A DNA stretch of 64,000 bases from Eshraghiella sp964441705 (lineage in GTDB: Bacteria > Bacillota > Clostridia > Lachnospirales > Lachnospiraceae), in assembly GCA_964441705.1 (NCBI GenBank), contig CAYTWF010000005.1, positions 1-64,000 on the forward strand, given 5' to 3'. Shown here piece after piece: positions 18,464 to 28,127 of this stretch; the first letter of the stretch is position 1; the number at the start of each line of letters is the position of its first letter. Both the position numbers and the translations under genes were made by a program. The notes under the pieces are model-generated. The model did no database searches, had not been told where the DNA came from, and saw only the letters and a list, made by a program, of their open reading frames with translations.

Positions 18464-19363
18464 TTACTCCTGTGAACGTGAACGCTTGGCGCAAAACTGC
18501 CGCGGCGTCATATTGTGCTTGGCCTTAAAGGCTTTAATAAAGTGGCTGCAGTCAGCAAATCCGGTCTCCTGACTAATGTAGTTAAGGTCCTGATTGGTGC
18601 ACAGGAGGAGGTCCTCAGCCTTAGACAGCCGCACGAATTCAATATATTTTTTACAGGATTGTCCATACAGCTCCCTGAAATTACGGGCAAAATAGGAATA
18701 GCTCATGCTGCACAGCTGGGCAAGGGCTTCTACCTTAAGCGGCTCATTGGAATGCTGGTCAATGTATTCGGTAATTGAATGGATGGAATTCTCGTTGGCA
18801 GGCAGGGATAATGCCTTATCGGTGTCAAAGCCCTGGCTGCGCCATTGCCTTATAACATATGTCAGCAGTGTGTTAATGTGGGACTGAATAACAATCCTGT
18901 AGCCGTAATTTTGATTGTTGTATTCAAAGATACATTCTTCAAAACACTTCAATATAAAGTCCGTATCAACAGAAGCTGATGGAAAATAGGAATTGCAGGT
19001 CTGCTCGGTTCTGGCAAGCCGGAATATGGAATTAAAATGTATTCCGGAGAAGGCCAAACCGCCCTGCGGGGTAGACGGTGCCAGCTGGCTTAGGTCAAAT
19101 TTCAGAACATAATATCTGGCGGTGCACTCAGAGGTGGCATATATTGCATGGACACTTTGAGGCAGAAACAGCACCATGTCATTTTCTTCCAGAATATAAG
19201 TGCTGTCATCATCTTCTACCAGAATTGAGCCCTCTCTCATGAAAAGTATTTCAAAAAAATAATGCCAGTGGGGTCTGACCGGCAGTGGCAAAACCGCAGA
19301 ATCATATTCAAAACATTCATATGGAGAATTAAGTCTGTCGCTGTATTCAAAAAGATAATTCAT
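18464..19363 (-). CDS. AraC-family transcription regulator
   Basis: Sugar-responsive activator by type. Seen: an N-terminal cupin (about residues 20-130, with RPHWHYFFEILFMREGSI) and a C-terminal double helix-turn-helix (SIHSITEYIDQHSNEPLKVE, then LSKAEDLLLCTNQDLNYISQ and GFADCSHFIKAFKAKHNMTP). It is divergent from the GH113 mannanase gene across a 131-base gap, so the mannanase is the likely target. Confidence 0.92.
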   Translation of the reverse strand: MNYLFEYSDRLNSPYECFEYDSAVLPLPVRPHWHYFFEILFMREGSILVEDDDSTYILEENDMVLFLPQSVHAIYATSECTARYYVLKFDLSQLAPSTPQGGLAFSGIHFNSIFRLARTEQTCNSYFPSASVDTDFILKCFEECIFEYNNQNYGYRIVIQSHINTLLTYVIRQWRSQGFDTDKALSLPANENSIHSITEYIDQHSNEPLKVEALAQLCSMSYSYFARNFRELYGQSCKKYIEFVRLSKAEDLLLCTNQDLNYISQETGFADCSHFIKAFKAKHNMTPRQFCAKRSRSQE

Positions 19364-19420
19364 GGCCGCTCCTTGCAGAAAAAATAGGTTTGTACAATTT
19401 TTGTGTAAGTTGATTATATC

Positions 19421-19440
19421 AGCATTAATGGATAAATGCT
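19421..19440. promoter_or_regulatory. Candidate operator between AraC regulator and GH113 gene
   Basis: Perfect 6-bp inverted arms AGCATT and AATGCT separated by 8 bases, in the intergenic region shared by the two divergent genes. No protein can be assigned from sequence alone. Confidence 0.35.
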
Positions 19441-19494
19441 ATATTTTCATTGATAAAACATCCTTACCTCTCAATAAAAAATAAGGAGTGTCCT

Positions 19495-20442
19495 ATGGAA
19501 ACAAAAAAATATATATGTGGAATTACCTTTGCCCCATTTGCTAAGGAGGGCAGCTTTTCCGAGGAAAAAACCAGGGAAAGCCTTAGAATTATGAAGGAAA
19601 CCACCAATGCCAACAGCATTATCCTTGTTCCTAACGGACTTCAGGAGACTGCCCATTCAGAAGAGATTTGTTATACTTCTAAAGCTACAGTGGGCGATGA
19701 CGAGCTTAAGGGCATGATTGCATATGCCCAGCAGCTTGGCTTGGATGTTATGCTTAAGCCAACCGTTAACTGCAAGGATGGAACCTGGAGAGCTTACATT
19801 AATTTTTTTGACGAAGATGTACCATGCGAGAAGAAATGGTATAAGTGGTTTGATTCTTATACCGACTTTCAGCTTCACTATGCTCGAATATCTCAGGAAA
19901 TGGGCTGCACAATGCACATTGCAGGCTGTGAAATGGTAATGACTGAACGCCGTGAAAAGGAATGGCGCCAGCTTATTGGAGATATCAGAGGCGAATACAA
20001 AGGAAAAGTATCGTATAATACGGATAAATATCAGGAGCATAACGTAAAGTGGTGGGACTGCGTAGATGTTATATCCTCAAGCGGCTATTATCCAATTGAT
20101 GATGTGGATAATCAGCTGGATAGAATTGAAAAGGTGGTAAAAACATTTAATAAGCCTTTCTTTTTTGCAGAAGCAGGCTGCATGTCTGTGGCAGGCTCCA
20201 AGCTTGCGCCTAATGACTGGGAGGTCAGAGGAGCACTGGATATGGAGGGTCAGGCGGCATGGTATGACACTATGATGACTGCCTGCGAGAAAAGAGACTG
20301 GGTAGGCGGCTGGGCATTCTGGTCCTGGCTTGGTTCACTTTATCACGAGGCTATGGGAATCAAACGAGGAGACTATGATATATACGGAAAACCTGCGCAA
20401 CAGGTAGTGCGCAGACATTTTGATATGCTCCAGTCTGATTAA
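19495..20442 (+). CDS. GH113 beta-1,4-mannanase
   Basis: Predicted endo- or exo-acting beta-mannanase of glycoside hydrolase family 113, a (beta/alpha)8 retaining enzyme. No signal peptide is seen, so it acts on imported manno-oligosaccharides. Seen: the start YICGITFAPFAKEGSF, the acid/base Glu in IAGCEMVMTE (Glu146) and the nucleophile Glu in FFFAEAGCMS (Glu226), with GGWAFWSWLG near the C-terminus. The 315-residue length fits. ATG 19495 is chosen for AAGGAG 6 bases ahead. Family assignment is from pattern memory, not a search. Confidence 0.82.
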   Translation: METKKYICGITFAPFAKEGSFSEEKTRESLRIMKETTNANSIILVPNGLQETAHSEEICYTSKATVGDDELKGMIAYAQQLGLDVMLKPTVNCKDGTWRAYINFFDEDVPCEKKWYKWFDSYTDFQLHYARISQEMGCTMHIAGCEMVMTERREKEWRQLIGDIRGEYKGKVSYNTDKYQEHNVKWWDCVDVISSSGYYPIDDVDNQLDRIEKVVKTFNKPFFFAEAGCMSVAGSKLAPNDWEVRGALDMEGQAAWYDTMMTACEKRDWVGGWAFWSWLGSLYHEAMGIKRGDYDIYGKPAQQVVRRHFDMLQSD

Positions 20443-20480
20443 AAAAGATTAAACAAAGTTAAAAAAGACTAAAAATAGGT

Positions 20481-20509
20481 GTACAAATCATATACAAAAG
20501 TGCTATAAT
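20481..20509 (+). promoter_or_regulatory. Promoter ahead of the small membrane protein/LacI pair
   Basis: TATAAT at 20504-20509 preceded by TGC (extended -10); the -35 GTACAA (20481-20486) is poor. It lies 38 bases before the next start codon. Confidence 0.5.
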
Positions 20510-20546
20510 TATAGAAAGTAAAGGGTTAACGCAAAGGTAACAGTAT

Positions 20547-21287
20547 ATGAGAATATCAATTGACGATAAAGATGATGCTTCTAAACAGAAACCGGCAGAC
20601 GGGGAATACGATTTTTATGACAGACCGGAACCTAAGTCGGAGAAAGAGAAGCTTAGTGGAATGACCGGCAGTGAGAAGAGAACATATTTTCTCAATTATT
20701 ATGCCGGAAAGACAATGCTTATTGCTGTGGCGGCTGCGGTAATTATTTTTCTTATAGTTCATTTTACTACGAAGAAGGATACAGCCCTGAATGTTGTAGC
20801 AGTCAATGCATTAAAGGATGACAATGGAAGTGATATTGATGGATATTTCCGGGATTTCCTTGAGGATAACGGAATTAATCCGGATAAGAATCAGATTCTG
20901 TGTCAAAGCTCTCTCTATATTAATGCAACATCCACAGACAGCATAGATAACACAATGCTTGATAATATTACAGCACTGTTTCTGGGCGGCAATGTAGATG
21001 TGTTCATGGCAGATGAGGGCTTTTATGGAAGCATGGCGGGAACTGGCTTTATTGCAGATATATCCCAGTATCTTCCACAGGAGTGCCTTGAACAATATGC
21101 AGATGACATTGTATACAGCACTAATTACAACACTAACGAGAAATTTGCTTCAGGCATTGAGCTCCACAGGAATAAGTGGACCATAGAATATGGTCTGTAT
21201 GACGAGGATGTTGTGGTAGGTATAGCAGACTGCTCATCTGATAAGGAGCTGACAGCAGCATTAATTAAAGACATACTAGAATATTAA
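20547..21287 (+). CDS. Membrane-anchored protein of unknown function
   Basis: Not recognised. Seen: 246 residues with a charged cytoplasmic N-terminus of about 50 residues (many Asp/Lys/Pro), one membrane helix MLIAVAAAVIIFLIVHFTT at about 56-74, and a 170-residue outer domain. That domain has ITALFLGGNVDVFMADEGFY and FIADISQYLPQECLEQYADD, reminiscent of the lobes of sugar-binding proteins. It lies 18 bases before the LacI regulator in an apparent operon. It could be a sensor or an accessory for the mannan regulator. Confidence 0.7.
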   Translation: MRISIDDKDDASKQKPADGEYDFYDRPEPKSEKEKLSGMTGSEKRTYFLNYYAGKTMLIAVAAAVIIFLIVHFTTKKDTALNVVAVNALKDDNGSDIDGYFRDFLEDNGINPDKNQILCQSSLYINATSTDSIDNTMLDNITALFLGGNVDVFMADEGFYGSMAGTGFIADISQYLPQECLEQYADDIVYSTNYNTNEKFASGIELHRNKWTIEYGLYDEDVVVGIADCSSDKELTAALIKDILEY

Positions 21288-21305
21288 CAGAATCGGGGAA
21301 ACACT

Positions 21306-22328
21306 ATGGGTAAAGCGGTCAAGCTTGCGGACATTGCGGCCATACTCAATGTAAGTACAGTAACAGTATCAAAGGCATTGTCCAATCAAAAAGGTGTAAG
21401 TGAAGAGATGCGTGAGAAAATCAAGCAGCTCGCAGATGAGATGGGATATAAGACTCCATCAGCAGCGCAGAGAGAGAAGCCGGATAAGAGCTATAATATA
21501 GGAGTACTTATACCAGAAGGCTTTTTGGATAAATACGGCTCCTTCTACTGGCAGATGTATCAGGAGGTGGCAACCAAGGCAGTATCCAAGGGCTGTTTTA
21601 CACTTCTTGAGGTGGTAAGTGGCTATGATGAGGCTACTAATAACCTGCCGAAGCTGATACAGGAGCGCAAGACAGATGGAATAATAATTATTGGTAAGAT
21701 GAGAGATGCATATCTTCAGAAGCTTAAGGATGATGCAGACCTCCCAACGATATATCTTGATTTCTGCTATGGTAAGACAGGCTGTGACGCAGTGCTGTCT
21801 AACAGCTATAATGGCACTAATCTTTTGACCAATTACCTTTTTGAACAGGGACATACAAGAATAGCATATGTAGGAACACTGCTGGCAACAGAAAGTATTA
21901 CGGACAGATATTTTGGTTACATGAAATCTCTCCTCGAGCATGGACAGCAGCATGTAAGACCTGACTGGGTAATTAAAGACAGAAGCATTGAGACAGGAAT
22001 AATGTATGATGAGACAGCCATGGAGCTGCCGGAGGATATGCCAACCGCCTTTGTATGCAACAGCGACCTGACAGCCAGTGTCCTTGTTAAAGCATTGAGA
22101 CGTAATGGATATAGAGTGCCGGAGGATATATCGGTGGTAGGCTTTGACAATTACCTGTATCCCGGACTTTGTGATATTGGAATAACTACCTATGAGGTAG
22201 ATATTAAGGAGATGGCAAGACGTGCCGTTCATAATCTGCTTAAGAAAATAGCTAATCCTAAGCTTGTACTTGGTGTTGCTACTATTGAGGGACACCTGGT
22301 GTATAAGGATAGTGTAAAGCATATATAG
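21306..22328 (+). CDS. LacI-family transcription regulator
   Basis: Sugar-responsive repressor by type. Seen: an N-terminal helix-turn-helix KLADIAAILNVSTVTVSKAL with the hinge after KTPSAAQ, and a periplasmic-binding-protein-like effector domain (YNIGVLIPEGFL, DGIIIIGKM, EDISVVGFDNYL). It is 340 residues, normal for the family. It lies between the GH113 gene and the sugar ABC operon, so those are its likely targets (inference). An intrinsic terminator follows its stop. Confidence 0.93.
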   Translation: MGKAVKLADIAAILNVSTVTVSKALSNQKGVSEEMREKIKQLADEMGYKTPSAAQREKPDKSYNIGVLIPEGFLDKYGSFYWQMYQEVATKAVSKGCFTLLEVVSGYDEATNNLPKLIQERKTDGIIIIGKMRDAYLQKLKDDADLPTIYLDFCYGKTGCDAVLSNSYNGTNLLTNYLFEQGHTRIAYVGTLLATESITDRYFGYMKSLLEHGQQHVRPDWVIKDRSIETGIMYDETAMELPEDMPTAFVCNSDLTASVLVKALRRNGYRVPEDISVVGFDNYLYPGLCDIGITTYEVDIKEMARRAVHNLLKKIANPKLVLGVATIEGHLVYKDSVKHI

Positions 22329-23220
22329 AACCCGGAGCTGCCTGGCGGAATACCAGCGGGGTGGCTCCGGTATTTTTTTTGAAAAGATTAATAAAGTGGT
22401 TAGTGTTGTCTATCCCTACCTTGGAGCCTACCTCATGTACCGGAAGGTCCGAGTTGAGAAGCAGGTCCTTGGCAACATCAATGCGTCTGTTGTTAAGATA
22501 CTGAAGCGGCGTCAGCTCATAATACTGCGAAAATTCACGGCACAGTCTGTATTTACTTACTCCCAGCAGCTCCTCAAGCTCACCAAGGGTATAGGTCTGA
22601 AAATATGATTCGTCAAACAGCTTTTTCATATTTACAAGATAATCCGGTATCTTTTTCTCATGAGTAGTCTTAAGAACTTCTGCCATGGATATTTCACTTA
22701 GGATATCTGTAAGCCACTTAACTGCTGCGATTCTTTTGTATTTCTGGTCAAAGGGTTTGCATTTGAACAGCCTTTCAAAATAATCATATATGCAGGAGGA
22801 AGAGCTTGAAGCATAAACATTGCTTCCATTACAGTGAAATGCATTATAATAAGAAGAAACGGCGGGGCCTGATATAACCACAATATAGTAACTGAATGCA
22901 GAGGATATTGCATTAATTCGGAAATCCTCCATGCAGTTCATGAAAAATACTGAGTCTGAGCCAAGCTCCACGGTATCATTGCCAATGGTGTAGCTGCCGT
23001 GACCACTTGTAACATATAATAGAAGAAAGTATGGAAAATTCTCCGGCTTCCAGGATATTGATGAGGAAATGGTGCATCTTCCGGCTGAAAGAATATTCAT
23101 AAAGCCGTTGGTGAAGGTATCGGCAGACACAATGTCTCCAATAACATTTTCAGGGGTACTGGAGAGACTTGTATGAAAGCTTTTCTTAATAGATAATAAA
23201 AACTCTTCTTCAGTATTCAT
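22282..23220 (-). CDS. AraC-family transcription regulator
   Basis: Second AraC regulator of the locus, divergent from the sugar-binding protein gene and so probably controlling the mannan operon. Seen: an N-terminal arm/cupin region (about 1-150, with VTSGHGSYTIGNDTVELGSD) and a C-terminal helix-turn-helix pair (LGELEELLGVSKYRLCREFS and VGSKVGIDNTNHFINLFKKN). It is 312 residues. Its last 47 bases overlap the LacI gene and carry that gene's terminator in the complementary strand. Confidence 0.9.
   Translation of the reverse strand: MNTEEEFLLSIKKSFHTSLSSTPENVIGDIVSADTFTNGFMNILSAGRCTISSSISWKPENFPYFLLLYVTSGHGSYTIGNDTVELGSDSVFFMNCMEDFRINAISSAFSYYIVVISGPAVSSYYNAFHCNGSNVYASSSSSCIYDYFERLFKCKPFDQKYKRIAAVKWLTDILSEISMAEVLKTTHEKKIPDYLVNMKKLFDESYFQTYTLGELEELLGVSKYRLCREFSQYYELTPLQYLNNRRIDVAKDLLLNSDLPVHEVGSKVGIDNTNHFINLFKKNTGATPLVFRQAAPGSIYALHYPYTPGVPQ
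22332..22380 (+). terminator. Intrinsic terminator of the LacI gene, inside the 3' end of the convergent AraC gene
   Basis: CCGGAGC (22332-22338) pairs with GCTCCGG (22364-22370), with an inner CTGG/CCAG stem, followed by a run of eight T. It lies within the last codons of the gene on the opposite strand. Confidence 0.85.
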
Positions 23221-23534
23221 TATTATGTATCCTTTCAGACTAAATTAATTAACTTATAATGCTATTATATGCGGTAAAATAGCGTTTCGCAAGCCTTTAA
23301 ATAAAATAATCAGGCTAAAAAAGGCTAATTAATTTAGCTAGAACAAATATAAATGAAAAATCTATAGACAAAATGCATAAAATATATAAAATAAAACTGG
23401 TAAAACTAAATAAAATCACGATAAAAACAAGAAATAGTGATTAATAACAATAATAAGTGATGATTAAATTAATAAAAGCAATATAATTAAATTAAGTTAC
23501 AAAGAGAGGTAACCAAAAAGGAGGATGTTTTATT
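23221..23534. promoter_or_regulatory. AT-rich control region between the AraC gene and the mannan ABC operon
   Basis: 314 bases without a gene and very AT-rich. Seen: GCTAA (23324-23328) and TTAGC (23334-23338) form a small dyad, preceded by a direct repeat of AGGCTAA (23312 and 23322); a related CTAAATTAATTAA lies near 23241. These are candidate AraC or LacI sites. No convincing -35/-10 pair could be fixed because the region is too AT-rich. GAGAGG and AAGGAGG sequences precede the first gene. Confidence 0.45.
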
Positions 23535-24941
23535 ATGAAACTTAAAAAAGTTTTAACACTTGGACTGGTTTCAGCACTTGCAGTTGCAACAGTAGCAGGT
23601 TGTAGCAAGGCTTCCAGTACAGACAAGGGTTCATCATCAGGAACTGATGAGAGCAAAACTACACAGGAGGGCTTAATCTCATATACAGACCTTAAGCTTG
23701 GGGAAGATTGCACAGACCTTAAAGCAACAATCACAATGTTCAACCACAGAACAGATATGGATTCAGATGATTACGGCGGAACTTCATGGAATGAGTACCT
23801 TGCTGAATTCAACAAGATGTATCCTAATATCGAAGTTAAGATTACAACAGATACTAATTATGCTGAAGACGCATTAACACATCTTCAGTCAGGTGATTAT
23901 GAGACAATCACAATGATTCCTGCAGTAGACAAGGCTGACCTTGATGATTACTATATTTCATATGGTGATTACGATACAATGTCTAAGCAGATTAATTACG
24001 CTAAGGCATGGATGTATGACAACCAGGTATATGGTGTTGCATCAACAGCAACAACACAGGGAATTGTATATAACAAGAAGGTATTTGAAGAGGCTGGAAT
24101 TACAGACATTCCTACAACACCAGACGAATTCATCGCAGCTCTTAAGGCTATAAGCGAGAAGACAGATGCAATTCCACTTTATACTAACTACGCAGCAGGC
24201 TGGACAATGGGTGCATGGGATGCATACCTTGGAGTAGTATCAACTGGCGATGTTAAGTATATGAATCAGGAACTTGTACATACAAAGGATCCATTCCAGG
24301 ATTACGGCGATGGAACACATCCATATTCAGTATATAAGATTCTCTATGATGCAGTTGCTGACGGACTTATTGAGGACGACTATTCAACAACTGACTGGGA
24401 AGGCTGCAAGGCTATGATTAACAACGGAGAAATCGGTTGTATGGTACTTGGCTCATGGGCTTACCCACAGATGGAAGCTGGCGGAGATAATGCAGCAGAT
24501 ATCGGATATATGCCATTCCCTATCTCAATTGATGGCAAGCAGTATACAGTAGCCGGAGCAGATTACAGCTATGGTATTAACAAGAATGCTTCTGAGGATG
24601 AGCAGCAGGCAGCATTAGTATTCGTAAAATGGATGACTGAGAAATCAGGCTTCTCATACAACGAAGATGGACTTCCTGTATCAACTTCTACAACAGATAC
24701 AAAGCTTGCATTTGATGGTGTAACATTCCTTGAGGATGAGGCAGCACTTGAAGGCGAAGAGGATTTCTTAAACAAGATGAATTCTGAGTCAGAGCTTAAC
24801 ATCAATAACGGTGGTAATGATAAGATTCAGAAGATTATAGAGCACGCTTCTAATGGAGACATGACATTTGATGAGATTATGGCAGAATGGAACCAGGCTT
24901 GGTCAGATGCACAGAGCACTTTAGGAATCGAAGTAAAATAA
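23535..24941 (+). CDS. Sugar ABC transporter substrate-binding lipoprotein
   Basis: Captures oligosaccharides outside the membrane for the two permeases that follow. Seen: signal peptide with lipobox VAGC (Cys23), then a Ser/Thr/Lys linker and a two-lobe extracellular solute-binding family 1 domain (MFNHRTDMDSDDYGG, NEYLAEFNKMYPNIEVKITT, GIVYNKKVFEEAGITDIPTT). It is 468 residues, somewhat long. It opens the mannan operon (binding protein, two permeases, epimerase, GH130 enzymes, esterases), so beta-manno-oligosaccharides are the likely ligand by analogy with Roseburia. Confidence 0.93.
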   Translation: MKLKKVLTLGLVSALAVATVAGCSKASSTDKGSSSGTDESKTTQEGLISYTDLKLGEDCTDLKATITMFNHRTDMDSDDYGGTSWNEYLAEFNKMYPNIEVKITTDTNYAEDALTHLQSGDYETITMIPAVDKADLDDYYISYGDYDTMSKQINYAKAWMYDNQVYGVASTATTQGIVYNKKVFEEAGITDIPTTPDEFIAALKAISEKTDAIPLYTNYAAGWTMGAWDAYLGVVSTGDVKYMNQELVHTKDPFQDYGDGTHPYSVYKILYDAVADGLIEDDYSTTDWEGCKAMINNGEIGCMVLGSWAYPQMEAGGDNAADIGYMPFPISIDGKQYTVAGADYSYGINKNASEDEQQAALVFVKWMTEKSGFSYNEDGLPVSTSTTDTKLAFDGVTFLEDEAALEGEEDFLNKMNSESELNINNGGNDKIQKIIEHASNGDMTFDEIMAEWNQAWSDAQSTLGIEVK

Positions 24942-24954
24942 TAGAATCCTGATC

Positions 24955-24988
24955 TTTGGGCCAGGGAAAAATCCCTGGCTCAAATTTT
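24955..24988 (+). terminator. Hairpin between binding-protein and permease genes
   Basis: A 12-bp stem (24955-24966 with 24973-24984, one G-U), a 6-base loop and a short T run. In such operons this kind of structure protects or partly terminates the message so that binding protein is made in excess of permease. Confidence 0.7.
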
Positions 24989-25018
24989 CAAAAGAAATAA
25001 GCGTGGAGGAAGTGCGAT

Positions 25019-26050
25019 ATGGAAGAAAGAGCTGTAAAGGTGGCAAAGACTAAGACGCCATTTAGTATGAAAAAATGGATTAAAAGCAGAAAAGGGCAGC
25101 AGACATTCATCTGCATCGGATTTATGATAATTCCTTTGTTCATGCTTGGTCTTTTTACTTATTTCCCATTCGGAGAAATGGTGAAATTCAGTTTTTATAA
25201 AATGAAATACCTTACCCCGGTAGCAGATAGAGAATTTGTGGGGTTTCAGAATTACCTTGATGTATTCAAGCGTGATGACTGCTTTGGAGCATTAAAGCTG
25301 AGCCTGTATTATATGGCAGGTGCAATTATTCAGCTTGTATTGGCTCTGTATCTTGCAACAATATTAAGTTTTAAGGTTAAAGCCAGTGGTTTATTTAAAG
25401 GCTTTATGTTTTTCCCATACATGATTAATGGTATAGCAATCGGATTTATATTCAAATTCTTCTACACAAGAGGATTTGTATTTGATACTGTTTTACAGTG
25501 GTGCGGATTTAATCTTGATAATCTGCCTTACTGGTTAAAAGACCAGAGCATCAATAACTGGTCACTTGTTGGAACGTCTGTATGGCGTTATTTTGGACAG
25601 AACATGGTACTCTTTATTGGAGCCATAATGTCAGTTGACACAGAATTATATGAAGCAGCTGAGCTTGATGGAGCTAACCAGTTCCAGCAGTTTAAGCATA
25701 TTATTTTACCTAGTATTAAAACAATTGTAACATTGAACGTTATTCTCTCAATTACAGGTTCCCTCAGTGCATTTGAGCAGCCATTCGTTATCACAAGTGG
25801 TGCCAATGGAACCGGAACATATTTTGTAATCATGAACAGAATTGCACATACAAGCCAGAAGGTTGGACTCGCCTCTGCAATGGCTGTTGTATTATTGTTA
25901 ATTATTTTCATATGTACGATATTACAGAAGCTGTTCTTCAAGTATATATTCAGAGATGCGGAATCGGAGGACGAATCATTTAAGTCTAAAAAGGCCAAGA
26001 TGAAAGCCGCCAAAGCAGCATCAAGACTTGAAGCAAAGGGGGTAAGATAA
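25019..26050 (+). CDS. Sugar ABC transporter permease 1
   Basis: Inner membrane subunit of a carbohydrate (CUT1) importer. Seen: six predicted helices starting with QQTFICIGFMIIPLFMLGLF and the EAA loop YEAAELDGANQFQQFKHIIL that docks to the ATPase. It is 343 residues with a Lys/Ala-rich cytoplasmic tail (KAKMKAAKAASRLEAKG). GGAGGA lies 8 bases before the ATG. No ATPase gene is in this operon; a shared MsmK/UgpC-type ATPase elsewhere is expected. Confidence 0.92.
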   Translation: MEERAVKVAKTKTPFSMKKWIKSRKGQQTFICIGFMIIPLFMLGLFTYFPFGEMVKFSFYKMKYLTPVADREFVGFQNYLDVFKRDDCFGALKLSLYYMAGAIIQLVLALYLATILSFKVKASGLFKGFMFFPYMINGIAIGFIFKFFYTRGFVFDTVLQWCGFNLDNLPYWLKDQSINNWSLVGTSVWRYFGQNMVLFIGAIMSVDTELYEAAELDGANQFQQFKHIILPSIKTIVTLNVILSITGSLSAFEQPFVITSGANGTGTYFVIMNRIAHTSQKVGLASAMAVVLLLIIFICTILQKLFFKYIFRDAESEDESFKSKKAKMKAAKAASRLEAKGVR

Positions 26051-26051
26051 C

Positions 26052-26921
26052 ATGGCAAAGGTTAAAACAAAGCATAGAAGAAAGCACTACACATTTGGTG
26101 CGATTGTATGGATTATTATTAAGTATCTTTCACTTGTTTTCTTCTCAATCTGTGCAGTATTACCGGTAGTATCCTGCGTAATTACAGCATTTAAGACAAC
26201 AGAGGAATACAATTCTACAAGTGTTATGACATTGCCAGACAGCTGGCTGAATTTCAGCAACTTTGTAGATGCATTTAAAAAAGCCAGTATGGGACACGCG
26301 TTTTTAAACTCTGTAATTATAATGGTTGTTGTGCTTCTGGTATCAGTAATTCTCGGTACCCAGCTTGCATATGCACTTAACCGTTTTAAGTTCCCAGGTA
26401 ATGGCCTTATCCGTAATCTGTACCTGTTTGCATCACTTCTGCCGGCAGTTGCAATGCAGGTTACTGTATATAACATAATGACAGGTCTTGGTTTCGTTAA
26501 CCACCTTTATGGATACATCATTATGATGTGTGGAACTGATGTTATTTCAATCTACATATTTATACAGTTTATGGAAAATATACCGGTATCGCTGGATGAA
26601 TCAGCTATTATTGATGGCGCCTCCTACTGGACAATTTATTGGAAGATAATGCTTCCACTTCTGAAACCGGCAATTGTTACATCCTGTATTCTCAAGGGTG
26701 TTGGCGTATATAACGAATATTACTGTGCTAATCTTTATTTACAGAAAAAAGAGCTGCATACAATGGCAACCTCCCTGTATACCTTCGTAGGCCCTATGGG
26801 AAGCCAGTACAACCTTATCTGCGCAGGTGTTATTATTTCTCTCCTGCCGGCACTAATTGTATTCATACTTTGTCAGAAGCAGATATACAGTGGAATTGCA
26901 GCCGGAGCAGTTAAAGGCTAA
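26052..26921 (+). CDS. Sugar ABC transporter permease 2
   Basis: Partner permease of the CUT1 importer, starting 2 bases after the previous stop. Seen: 289 residues, first helix IIIKYLSLVFFSICAVLPVV, and the EAA loop DESAIIDGASYWTIYWKIML about 90 residues from the end. It completes the membrane part of the importer. Confidence 0.93.
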   Translation: MAKVKTKHRRKHYTFGAIVWIIIKYLSLVFFSICAVLPVVSCVITAFKTTEEYNSTSVMTLPDSWLNFSNFVDAFKKASMGHAFLNSVIIMVVVLLVSVILGTQLAYALNRFKFPGNGLIRNLYLFASLLPAVAMQVTVYNIMTGLGFVNHLYGYIIMMCGTDVISIYIFIQFMENIPVSLDESAIIDGASYWTIYWKIMLPLLKPAIVTSCILKGVGVYNEYYCANLYLQKKELHTMATSLYTFVGPMGSQYNLICAGVIISLLPALIVFILCQKQIYSGIAAGAVKG

Positions 26922-26945
26922 ATATAGAAAAAGAGGATGATAATT

Positions 26946-28127
26946 ATGGCAGAACAACAGAAAATGGCAGAAGAGGTTAAAAATCATCTGCTGACAACAA
27001 TTATCCCTTTTTGGAAGAACCTCAGAGATAATGAGTTCGGCGGATACTATGGATGGCTGGATTATGACCTTAAGCTTGACAAAAAAGCAGTAAAGGGCTG
27101 CATTCTTAACAGCAGAATAACATGGTTTTTTGCCAATGCCTATACACTGCTTAAGGATGAGAGCCTTTTAGAGGAAGCAAAGCATGGCTTTGAATTCCTT
27201 AAGGACCATTGTATTGATAAGGAAAATGGAGGAATCTTCTGGTCAATCCGATATGACGGCACACCTGAGGATACAACCAAGCATACATATAATCAGGCCT
27301 TCTGCATATATGCCCTGTCTTCATATTATGAAGCCAGCGGTGATGCGCAGGCACTTAAGCTGGCAAAAGAGCTTTTCCGGCTTATAGAGACCAGATGCAA
27401 GGATGACGTAGGCTATCTTGAAGCCTTTGATAAGTCCTTTCACCCGGTAGAGAACGACAAGCTGTCAGAGAATGGAGTTATAGCAGATAAGACCATGAAT
27501 ACACTGCTTCACGTATTTGAGGCATATACAGAGCTGTATCGTGTATCTAAGGATACCGAGGTTAAAAAACAGCTTGAGTGGATAATGGATGTTTTTGCTG
27601 ATAAGGTATACAATCCAAAGCTTCACAGACAGGAAGTATTTTTTGATGCATATTATAACAGCATAATTGACCTTCACTCCTATGGACACGATATAGAGAC
27701 GGCGTGGCTCATGGACAGAGGCACCGAGGTTCTTGGAGAAGAGTCCTATATTAAAAAAATGACTCCGATTACAAAGGCTTTGACTGAGCAGATTTACAAG
27801 GTGGCATTTGATGGACATTCCCTTGCCAATGAGTGTGATAAGGGAGTGGTTAATGAACACAGAATCTGGTGGGTACAGGCAGAGACCGTAATCGGTTTCC
27901 TGAACGGATACGAAAAAGACCCTTCAAAAAAAGAATACCTTGAAGCCTCTGAGAGCGAATGGGAATTTATTAAGGCGCATGTTGTTGACAAAAGACCTGG
28001 TTCAGAGTGGTTCTGGGAGGTTAATAAGGACGGCAGCCCTATAGAGGGAAGACCGATAGTTGAGCCTTGGAAATGCCCATATCACAATGGAAGAATGTGC
28101 ATTGAAGTGATAAGGAGATTACAATAA
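26946..28127 (+). CDS. Cellobiose 2-epimerase (AGE family)
   Basis: Predicted to convert beta-1,4-mannobiose to mannosyl-glucose in the cytoplasm, which feeds the GH130_1 phosphorylase next door. Seen: an (alpha/alpha)6-barrel of the N-acylglucosamine 2-epimerase family with the catalytic His segments DLHSYGHDIETAWL and HRIWWVQAETVIGF and the C-terminal EPWKCPYHNGRMCIEV. It has 393 residues from ATG 26946; an ATG 9 bases earlier sits too close to the GAGG site. The stop overlaps the next start by one base (TAATG). Confidence 0.88.
   Translation: MAEQQKMAEEVKNHLLTTIIPFWKNLRDNEFGGYYGWLDYDLKLDKKAVKGCILNSRITWFFANAYTLLKDESLLEEAKHGFEFLKDHCIDKENGGIFWSIRYDGTPEDTTKHTYNQAFCIYALSSYYEASGDAQALKLAKELFRLIETRCKDDVGYLEAFDKSFHPVENDKLSENGVIADKTMNTLLHVFEAYTELYRVSKDTEVKKQLEWIMDVFADKVYNPKLHRQEVFFDAYYNSIIDLHSYGHDIETAWLMDRGTEVLGEESYIKKMTPITKALTEQIYKVAFDGHSLANECDKGVVNEHRIWWVQAETVIGFLNGYEKDPSKKEYLEASESEWEFIKAHVVDKRPGSEWFWEVNKDGSPIEGRPIVEPWKCPYHNGRMCIEVIRRLQ

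Noticed and set aside
21459..22322. 287-codon open frame on the minus strand across the LacI gene
   Set aside because: Antisense shadow of a clear LacI regulator; no family pattern.
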